From NCBI RefSeq assembly GCF_000282335.1, contig NZ_AKJM01000046.1, positions 1-64,000 of the forward strand: 64,000 nt of DNA, read 5' to 3'. Shown one piece after another: positions 58,353 through 64,000 of this stretch. A program made the translations under genes and the position numbers. This DNA comes from Pseudomonas sp. GM48 (GTDB lineage: Bacteria; Pseudomonadota; Gammaproteobacteria; Pseudomonadales; Pseudomonadaceae). The notes below the pieces were generated by a model. That model did not search any database, was not told the DNA's origin, and saw nothing but the letters and a program-made list of their open reading frames with translations. Numbering within the stretch: position 1 is the stretch's first letter; each line of letters begins with the position of its first letter.

Positions 58353-59051
58353 TTAGAACTTGTAGCCCAGGCCGACCATGTACACAAACGGATCGACGTC
58401 GACGTTGACCTTGGCGCGGGTGCCCGGTGCAATTGAGTTGTTTTCAACGGTGGCGCGGGTGTCGATGTCGATGTAGCGCACCTGGGCGTTGAGCAAAATG
58501 TTGTCGGTCAGCATGTAGTCGGCACCGACCTGCCAGGCCAGGCCCCAGGAGTTCTTCGCCTTGAAGTTGCTGAAGCCGGCGGACTTGGCTTCGCTGCTGA
58601 GGCTTTCGTCGTAGATCCAGGTGTAGTTGATGCCACCGCCGACGTACGGCTGGAAGGCTGACTTCGAATCCAGCGGGTAGTAGACCACGCTCAGGGTTGG
58701 CGGCAGGTGTTTCAGGGAGCCGAGTTTGCCGTTGGCAGCCGGCAGGGCAGTGCCTTTGAGCTTCACGTCATGCTCGAACGGGGTGGCGGCGAGCAGTTCG
58801 ATCCCCCAATTGTTGGTGAGCATGTAGGCGAAGTTCAGGCCCAGCTGCGTGTCGCTGTCCATGGTCGCCTTGCCGCCCAGGTTGGTACCGGCCAACGGAC
58901 CCTGATCGACCTTCACGCTGGAGCTGTCGGCTTTAGGGTTAACGGTGATGGCGCCCGCACGAAGGATGATGTCACCGGCCTCGTGGGCGTGGGCGAGCGG
59001 GGCTGCGAGCGCGAGGGCAACCAGCGTAGCGCTGAGCATGGACTTGTTCAT
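58353..59051 (-). CDS. oprG: Outer-membrane protein OprG (OmpW family)
   Basis: 232 residues: signal peptide 1-22 (cleavage after AHA), then an eight-stranded barrel ending in the aromatic GLGYKF needed for outer-membrane insertion. The start HEAGDIILRAGAITVNP and the end match OmpW/OprG. OprG takes up small hydrophobic or amphipathic molecules; in P. aeruginosa it is induced without oxygen. An ANR-type box stands upstream. Neighbours on both sides agree with the P. aeruginosa oprG locus. Confidence 0.93.
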   Translation of the reverse strand: MNKSMLSATLVALALAAPLAHAHEAGDIILRAGAITVNPKADSSSVKVDQGPLAGTNLGGKATMDSDTQLGLNFAYMLTNNWGIELLAATPFEHDVKLKGTALPAANGKLGSLKHLPPTLSVVYYPLDSKSAFQPYVGGGINYTWIYDESLSSEAKSAGFSNFKAKNSWGLAWQVGADYMLTDNILLNAQVRYIDIDTRATVENNSIAPGTRAKVNVDVDPFVYMVGLGYKF

Positions 59052-59116
59052 GGGGGCTCCAGAGGACGTTAAAAATGTTCGATGTCCAATGGTAAGGTGC
59101 CTAACGAATCGGTCTT

Positions 59117-59130
59117 TTGATGCAGCTCAA
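59117..59130 (-). promoter_or_regulatory. ANR/FNR-like box upstream of oprG
   Basis: On the oprG strand TTGAG-CTGC-ATCAA, nine of ten matches to TTGAT-N4-ATCAA. Its centre is 72 bases from the ATG; a -10-like TACCAT lies at 59089-59094, placing the box at about -41.5, the class II activation position. Confidence 0.7.
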
Positions 59131-59173
59131 TGAATGTGGGAAGGGGTTGGATTTTGTGGTGATTTTGATGGCG

Positions 59174-59241
59174 CCTTCGCGAGCAAGCCCGCTCCCACAT
59201 TGGAATGCGTTCCCCCTGTGGGAGCAGGCTTGCTCGCGAAG
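59174..59241. repeat. REPIN-like inverted REP pair 6 (short)
   Basis: Inverted pair with only about 20 bases between arms; the right arm has an A for G (GTGGGAGCAGGCTTGCTCGC). Between the DUF3299 gene end and the oprG promoter. Confidence 0.92.
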
Positions 59242-59273
59242 ACGGCATTTCTAACAACACAAAACGACCGGAT

Positions 59274-59807
59274 TCACTCCGGCAATTCATACAGATAAAT
59301 CTTGTCCGCCTCCATCTGATACCCGGCATCCGCCAACTCGCTGGTCGACGCCTTGACCTGCAGCGCACCTTCGATCCAGTACGGCTGATACAACTCGTCA
59401 AGCTTCACGCCGACTTCGCTTTTGACGTGCACGATCTGGTTCGACGGCGGAGGCGGTACGTGGATGCAGGCGCCGAAATACGGCACCAGCAGAAACTCCG
59501 TGGTGCGTCCTTCCTCGCTCACTTCCAGTGGCACGATGTAGCCCGGCAGGCGAATGTTCTGGCCATCGAGGGCCTTGACCACCGGTGCATTGGGCATTTC
59601 CTGCCTGGCGGCGGGTGCCGACTCGGCCGACAGCGCATTGCTCATCTGCGACAGATCGTGCAGCGGCGTCATGTTCGGTATTTCTTTCGGCGCATCCGGC
59701 GGAATCATCTCCGCCCAGGTCAGGTCTTTTGGCTGGGCCGCCCACAGGGGCAGGGCAACCAGCATCAACAGCGCAAGTACAGCGCGGGGCATTTTCAACG
59801 TCCTCAT
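59274..59807 (-). CDS. DUF3299 family exported protein
   Basis: 177 residues from ATG 59807, which overlaps the permease stop by 4 bases; MPRAVL at 59792 is an alternative. Signal peptide 1-22 (LALLMLVALPLWA). Mature part contains LTWAEMIPPDAP, LPGYIVPLE and VPYFGACIHVPPPPSNQ with a single conserved Cys. Periplasmic, unknown function. Last gene of the ABC cluster; the orthologous P. aeruginosa set PA4063-PA4066 is reported to respond to zinc limitation. Confidence 0.85.
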   Translation of the reverse strand: MRTLKMPRAVLALLMLVALPLWAAQPKDLTWAEMIPPDAPKEIPNMTPLHDLSQMSNALSAESAPAARQEMPNAPVVKALDGQNIRLPGYIVPLEVSEEGRTTEFLLVPYFGACIHVPPPPSNQIVHVKSEVGVKLDELYQPYWIEGALQVKASTSELADAGYQMEADKIYLYELPE

Positions 59808-61069
59808 AAACGGATCGACAGGCCATCGGCCAGGGATTGGCGATAGGCGCGCCAGGCCGGCACGCTGCCCATCAGCAGCGCGGCGATCAGGATGCCACCG
59901 AGCAGTGTCCATTCATATTCGCTGGGCCAGGACAGTGGCAGGTACAGACCGTAATTGGCCTGCACATAACCCTGGGCCGCCGCGATGCACACATACAGCA
60001 ACGCCACGCCGGCGATCACACCCGACAGCGCCAGGGCAAAGGCTTCCAGCACCAGCAACGTTGCGATGTGCCACGGTCGTGCGCCTACCGAGCGCAGGAT
60101 CGCCATCTCCCGGCGGCGCTCGTTGAGGCTGGTGAGAATGGCCGTGAGCATGCCGATCAACCCGGTCAGCACCACAAACAACGAGACCACGAACAAGGCT
60201 TGTTCCGCGGTGCCCATCAGGCTCCACAGCTCTTGCAACGCCACGCCCGGCAGGATTGCCAGCATCGGCTCACCACGGAATTCGTTGATTTCGCGCTGCA
60301 GGGCAAAGGTTGAAATCTTGTTGTTGAGGCCGAGCATGAACGCGGTGATCGCTTGCGGCGTCAGGTCCATGTTGCGCGCCTGATCGGCCGTGATGCGACC
60401 CTCGCCCCGGGCCGGCACGCCGTTGTGCCAGTCGATGTGAATCGCTTCCATGCCGCCGAGGCTGATGTGCAGCGTGCGGTCCACCGGGGTGCCGGTGCGC
60501 TTGAGAATGCCGACCACGGTGAACGGCTTGTCGTCGTGCTTGACCAGGCTGATCGCCGCCACACCGTGGGATAGCACCAGTTTGTCGCCGAGTTTGTAGT
60601 GCAGCGCATCCGCCACTTCGGCGCCGAGCACCACTTCGAACGGGTCCGTGGCGAAGGCCCGGCCATCGGCCAGTTCCAGGTGTTGCTGGCGGCCGTACTG
60701 GTAATGCTCGAAGTAGGCTTCGGTGGTGCCCATCACCCGGTAGCCGCGATGGGAATCGCCGAGGGAAATCGGGATCGCCCACTTCACTTTCGGGTTGTTG
60801 GCGAAGTGTTCGAAGCTGTCCCAGCGAATATTGTTGGTGGCGTTGCCGATGCGGAACACCGAGTACAGCAACAGGTTCACCGAGCCGGAGCGGGCGCCGA
60901 CGATCAGGTCGGTGCCGCTGATGGTGCTGGCGAAACTGGCCTTGGCTTCGGTGCGCACGCGCTCCACCGCCAGCAGCAGGCACACCGACAGGGCGATGGC
61001 GAACGCCGTGAGGATCGCGGTGAAGCGGCGGTTAGCCAGGCTGGCCATGGCTAGACGAAACAAATACAT
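59804..61069 (-). CDS. ABC transporter permease, FtsX/MacB type
   Basis: 421 residues from ATG 61069, one base after the ATPase stop; a longer frame to 61153 only reads back into the ATPase gene. One N-terminal helix (RFTAILTAFAIALSVCLLLA), a large periplasmic domain, then three C-terminal helices with SLNERRREMAILRSVGARPW, the FtsX/LolC/MacB coupling region. Such permeases act mechanically on envelope substrates rather than importing solutes. Confidence 0.9.
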   Translation of the reverse strand: MYLFRLAMASLANRRFTAILTAFAIALSVCLLLAVERVRTEAKASFASTISGTDLIVGARSGSVNLLLYSVFRIGNATNNIRWDSFEHFANNPKVKWAIPISLGDSHRGYRVMGTTEAYFEHYQYGRQQHLELADGRAFATDPFEVVLGAEVADALHYKLGDKLVLSHGVAAISLVKHDDKPFTVVGILKRTGTPVDRTLHISLGGMEAIHIDWHNGVPARGEGRITADQARNMDLTPQAITAFMLGLNNKISTFALQREINEFRGEPMLAILPGVALQELWSLMGTAEQALFVVSLFVVLTGLIGMLTAILTSLNERRREMAILRSVGARPWHIATLLVLEAFALALSGVIAGVALLYVCIAAAQGYVQANYGLYLPLSWPSEYEWTLLGGILIAALLMGSVPAWRAYRQSLADGLSIRL

Positions 61070-61070
61070 C

Positions 61071-61781
61071 TCAAACCTCGGACAGGATGGCGGCGCGATT
61101 GAGTTCGGCCAGCGACAGGTTGTGATCGAACAGCGGCGCCAGGCTCTGGTCATGGCTGACGAACAACAGGCTCGAACCGGCTTCGCGGCACTCGGCGAAC
61201 AGCAGGCGAATGAAGTTCTCGCGGGCGTCGTAATCGAGGGCTGAGGTCGGTTCGTCGGCGATCACCAGTTCCGGTTGACCGATCAACGCGCGGGCAGCGG
61301 CGACCCGTTGCTGCTGGCCGATGGATAGCGAGTCGGCGCGGCGACCGAGGATGTTTTCATCCTTCAAACCCAGGTGTGCGAGCAGCGTCGCGGCCGCTTG
61401 GTCGACGCTGCCGTGGCGTTGTTTCGCCCGTTCGGCACGCAGTTTCGAGAAGTGGCAGGGCAGTTCGACGTTCTCGCGCACCGACAGAAACGGCAGCAGG
61501 TTGAACTGCTGGAAGATGTAGCCGGTGTGATCGACGCGGAAGTGGTCGCGGGCGCCGGCCGACAGTTGCGTCAGTTCCTGGCCGAGCAGGCGGATGCTGC
61601 CGCGATCGGGTTTTTGCACGCCGCCGAGCAGACCGAGCAGGGTGGTCTTGCCGCTACCGCTGGGGCCTTTGAGGAACAGGGTTTCCCCGCGCTCCAGGCG
61701 AAACGCCGGGATGTCCAGCAGTGGCGGGTGACCGGGCCAACTGAAGCCCAGGTTGGACAGTTCGATGAGTGCTTGGGTCAT
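61071..61781 (-). CDS. ABC transporter ATP-binding protein (LolD/MacB type)
   Basis: 236 residues. Walker A GPSGSGKTT (39-47), Q-loop FQQFNLLPF, signature LSIGQQQR (Ile where LSGGQ has Gly), Walker B LVIADEPTSALD, switch His in VSHD. Pairs with the FtsX-type permease immediately downstream. A REPIN separates it from the upstream DUF2796 gene. Confidence 0.93.
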   Translation of the reverse strand: MTQALIELSNLGFSWPGHPPLLDIPAFRLERGETLFLKGPSGSGKTTLLGLLGGVQKPDRGSIRLLGQELTQLSAGARDHFRVDHTGYIFQQFNLLPFLSVRENVELPCHFSKLRAERAKQRHGSVDQAAATLLAHLGLKDENILGRRADSLSIGQQQRVAAARALIGQPELVIADEPTSALDYDARENFIRLLFAECREAGSSLLFVSHDQSLAPLFDHNLSLAELNRAAILSEV

Positions 61782-61812
61782 GTGAAACCGGTCAGGTTGG
61801 TGGTGAACCCTT

Positions 61813-61899
61813 GTGGGAGCGGGCTTGCTCGCGAATGCGGTGTGTCAGAGACATTGATGCAAACTGATACGGCGCCTTCGCGAGCAAGCCCGCTCCCAC
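61813..61899. repeat. REPIN-like inverted REP pair 7, inside a probable operon
   Basis: GTGGGAGCGGGCTTGCTCGC from 61813, inverted partner ending 61899. Lies in the 135-base gap between the DUF2796 gene and the ATPase gene, which are read in the same direction. Confidence 0.93.
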
Positions 61900-61916
61900 A
61901 TTTGATTTGCGGTGGA

Positions 61917-62507
61917 TCAGAACTTCAGCGCAGCAGTCTTGGCCGTCACTTCAACGCCTTGCTGCCCGCTTGGGCCGATCAGTTGTACCTGAATTTTCCG
62001 GGTGGCCGGGAACGTGTTGAAAATGCTCGCCAGGTCCAGGGTCTTCAACGCGTCTGGCGTAGCGCAGGTGAACTGATAGCGAGCGTGGATTTCGCTGTGA
62101 TCATGGTGATGTTCGTGGCCGTCTTCGTCCTTGGCGTCTTCATCATGGTCATCGTCGGCATCGGGCTGGTCACCGAACAACGGGCTTTCCAGTTCCTGGT
62201 TTTCCACCACGCAACCGGCGGCTTTCGGCAGGTTGAACAGGGCCAGTGGTTGCTCAAGCCGGGTACGTGCGGCGACGACTTTGGCTTTGTCGGCATCGCT
62301 GGTGGCGACGTGTTCGAAACCCACAAGGTTCATGGCCGGACTTTCCAGCTCCAGCTCCAGGGTCTTGCCGTCCAGCACAGCGTTCAGGCGCCCCACGCCA
62401 TGTTCGTGGGCACCCAGGCTGCCATGCTCATGATCGTGTTCGTCGGCAGCATGGGCGACAACCAGCGGCAACATGGCAAACGGCAGAGCGAGAAGCAGAC
62501 GGCGCAT
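61917..62507 (-). CDS. DUF2796 family His-rich periplasmic protein
   Basis: 196 residues with a signal peptide (1-20, LPFAMLPLVVAHA). The mature N-terminus is His-rich (ADEHDHEHG, GAHEHGVG), and a second acidic/His cluster lies at about 115-140 (DDDHDEDAKDEDGHEHHHDH). This suggests zinc binding in the periplasm. A Zur-like box 36 bases upstream fits. First gene of the cluster with the ABC proteins. Confidence 0.88.
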   Translation of the reverse strand: MRRLLLALPFAMLPLVVAHAADEHDHEHGSLGAHEHGVGRLNAVLDGKTLELELESPAMNLVGFEHVATSDADKAKVVAARTRLEQPLALFNLPKAAGCVVENQELESPLFGDQPDADDDHDEDAKDEDGHEHHHDHSEIHARYQFTCATPDALKTLDLASIFNTFPATRKIQVQLIGPSGQQGVEVTAKTAALKF

Positions 62508-62542
62508 GACGAGTCTCCGAAAAGTAAAATGAATAAATTGTT

Positions 62543-62559
62543 ATGTAATCTTATAACGT
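62543..62559. promoter_or_regulatory. Zur-like operator
   Basis: ATGTAATCTTATAACGT, an imperfect palindrome matching the ATGTTAT-N3-ATAACAT form of gammaproteobacterial Zur boxes. It sits between the divergent DUF2796 gene and the small unknown gene, in a 135-base gap. Confidence 0.72.
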
Positions 62560-62642
62560 AAGTGCGGAGAGTTTGACTGCCTGCTTGGCGTTGCACAAGT
62601 CCCATGGGAGCATGCAGGGAAGAAATGTGCGGGAGCAGACCT

Positions 62643-62984
62643 ATGTTGCGAATTCGCGGAAGCATCGGCGACTGGCCGGTGGATTTGACCCTAGAAATGG
62701 ACGACGCGGACTGGGCGCGACTAGGGGCGCAGTTGCAGGTGGAAAAATCCGCAGTCAGCGCACCGGCGGCGAAACCGCTGAATCAGGATGATGCGCTGTG
62801 GCAGATCGCCCGGGATTTGTTGCGTAAGGCCGGACAGTTGAGTGGACCGGACTTGCTCGATCAATTGGAAGGCCTGACCGGCAGTGCGGCGGCGGGCAAG
62901 CGCCTGCTGGTGCGTTTGCGCCATTGTGCGGATGTGAAGGTGGAAAGCGGCGGCGATACACCGTTGTACCGCTGGTTGTTGTAG
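62643..62984 (+). CDS. Conserved-looking hypothetical protein, 113 residues
   Basis: Start ATG 62643 (MLRIRGSIGDWPVDLTLEMD) with GGGAG 7 bases upstream. No signal peptide or membrane segment; mixed alpha/beta with an acidic N-terminal half and a helical, basic C-terminus (AAAGKRLLVRLRHCADVKVE). I do not recognise a named domain. Divergent from the DUF2796 gene across the Zur-like box. The stop codon TAG is provided by the first bases of a REP element (TTGTAGGAGCG). Confidence 0.75.
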   Translation: MLRIRGSIGDWPVDLTLEMDDADWARLGAQLQVEKSAVSAPAAKPLNQDDALWQIARDLLRKAGQLSGPDLLDQLEGLTGSAAAGKRLLVRLRHCADVKVESGGDTPLYRWLL

Positions 62985-63080
62985 GAGCGAGCTTGCTCGC
63001 GAAGGGCGTCAGGGCACCGCGGTCATACAGGTAGCCCTCATTATCGTTGACGCCCATCGCGAGCAAGCTCGCTCCTACAA
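62979..63080. repeat. Inverted repeat of a third REP variant
   Basis: TAGGAGCGAGCTTGCTCGCG near 62982 and its inverted partner ending CTACAA at 63080. Related to the other REPs but with GTAGGAGCGAGC arms. Sits between the convergent unknown gene and the thioredoxin gene; overlaps the stop of the former. Confidence 0.9.
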
Positions 63081-63088
63081 GGTGGCGC

Positions 63089-63961
63089 TTAGTACAACGC
63101 GGCAAACAACTTGCGACGGTACGTGCTCACCAGCGGGTGATCGTTGCCCAGCAACTCGAACACCTGCAGCAAGGTCTTGTGCGGCAAGCCTTCGCTGTAA
63201 GTGCGGTTGCGGACGAACAGCTTGAGCAATGCATCCAGCGCGGCGTCGTATTGCTGACGGGCCAGTTGCTGGATGGCCAGTTGATAAACCGCTTCATCGT
63301 CCTGGGGATTTTTCGCCAGCCGGGCTTTCAGGTCGGCGGCATCCGGCAAGTCTCTGGCCAAACCGAGAAACTTGATCTGCGCCTTGGCACCGGCCAGCGC
63401 GGCCTTGTGCTCGTCGCTCTTGACTGCATCCAGCACGGCTTGCGCTTCGCCCAGTTCACCGCGCTCGGTCAGGCAGCGGGCGTACAGGATCAGCGCCTTG
63501 GCGTTGGTGTTGTCTTCACCCAGCAGCACTTTGAGCAGGGCTTCGGCATCGGCAAAGCGGCTGTCGTCGAACAGTGCCTGGGCCTGTTCGAACGGATCGG
63601 CAGCGGACGGTGGCGGCATCTGCACATGGGGTTCGAGCAGGGCGCGCACGGCGGATTCCGGTTGTGCACCGGCAAAGCCGTCGACAGGCTGGCCGTCCTT
63701 GAACAGCACCACGGTCGGCAAGCTGCGGATGCCGAAGCGGGCGACGATGTCTTGCTCGATGTCGCAGTTGACCTTGGCCAGCAGCAATTCGCCCTGATAG
63801 CTCTCAGCAATGCTCTGCAACATCGGCATCAGCACTTTGCAGGGCGCGCACCATTCGGCCCAGAAGTCCACCAGCACCGGCTTGTGGAAAGAGTTCTCGA
63901 TCACCGACTGGTCGAAATCGGCAGTCGTGGCGTCGAAGATGTACGGCGTTTCCTGACTCAT
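63089..63961 (-). CDS. cnoX: Thioredoxin-TPR chaperone, CnoX (YbbN) family
   Basis: 290 residues from ATG 63961. N-terminal thioredoxin domain with WCAPC (C38, C41) in VDFWAEWCAPCKVL and the cis-Pro strand SLPTVVLF; C-terminal two-thirds of TPR-like helices (LFDDSRFADAEALLKVLLGE). CnoX proteins hold oxidatively damaged clients and pass them to GroEL. E. coli CnoX has SxxC and no redox activity; this one keeps CxxC, so thiol reduction is possible. Upstream promoter lies at the window edge. Confidence 0.92.
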   Translation of the reverse strand: MSQETPYIFDATTADFDQSVIENSFHKPVLVDFWAEWCAPCKVLMPMLQSIAESYQGELLLAKVNCDIEQDIVARFGIRSLPTVVLFKDGQPVDGFAGAQPESAVRALLEPHVQMPPPSAADPFEQAQALFDDSRFADAEALLKVLLGEDNTNAKALILYARCLTERGELGEAQAVLDAVKSDEHKAALAGAKAQIKFLGLARDLPDAADLKARLAKNPQDDEAVYQLAIQQLARQQYDAALDALLKLFVRNRTYSEGLPHKTLLQVFELLGNDHPLVSTYRRKLFAALY

Positions 63962-64000
63962 GGGCAATCTCGTAGAAGCGTGAATGGGGCAACTATACGA

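Overview
The window is a chromosomal segment of a fluorescent-group Pseudomonas (P. fluorescens complex). I base this on near-family-standard protein lengths and sequences for RpoB, RpoC, EF-G and the ribosomal proteins, on the gene order (birA-coaX-tRNAs-secE-nusG ... rplQ-katA-bfr-uvrA-MFS-ssb, and the oprG neighbourhood), and on many extragenic inverted repeats with GTGGGAGCGGGCTTGCTCGC-type heads, which are typical of this group. No search was run; identifications come from reading the translated sequence.

Layout. 0-2.3 kb: birA, coaX and a small SPOR-like protein gene. 2.3-3.9 kb: tRNA-Tyr, tRNA-Gly, tRNA-Thr, a terminator, a fresh promoter, then tRNA-Trp, secE and nusG. The second EF-Tu gene (tufB), which sits between tRNA-Thr and tRNA-Trp in E. 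coli and P. aeruginosa, is absent. 3.9-14.8 kb: rplKA, rplJL and rpoBC with an L10-type leader and an rplL-rpoB attenuator. 14.8-19.4 kb: str operon (rpsL, rpsG, fusA, tuf). 19.4-30.3 kb: S10 and spc operons, with an unusual terminator/promoter break between rpsN and rpsH. 30.3-33.2 kb: alpha operon. 33.4-40.5 kb: katA, a bacterioferritin-like gene, divergent uvrA, a YajR-type transporter and ssb.

40.6-64 kb is a more accessory stretch of small units. These are an isochorismatase-like hydrolase divergent from a GlxA-type AraC regulator; a DUF3182/alpha-beta hydrolase pair; a ybhP-clsB-ybhN membrane-lipid cluster; an MFS exporter; a large MscS-family channel; the helicase Lhr; an RmlD-like/epimerase pair; oprG; a probably Zur-controlled DUF2796-ABC-DUF3299 cluster; a small unknown gene; and a CnoX-like thioredoxin. 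All ten REP-pair (REPIN-like) repeats lie in this half (42.3-63.1 kb). None is seen in the first 42 kb.

Functionally, the first half is almost the whole core transcription/translation gene set. Its promoters are textbook sigma70 sites (17-bp spacers, GC-rich discriminators), and several have their -35 element pressed against a hairpin. The second half shows stress and envelope themes: oxidative stress and iron (KatA, ferritin), DNA repair (UvrA, SSB, Lhr), osmotic and lipid homeostasis, anaerobic control (ANR-like box before oprG) and zinc limitation (Zur-like box). The most promising undescribed items are the DUF3182-hydrolase pair, the RmlD-like protein without its catalytic Tyr/Lys, the zinc-box cluster with its divergent 113-residue unknown, and repeats that supply coding sequence or stop codons to neighbouring genes.
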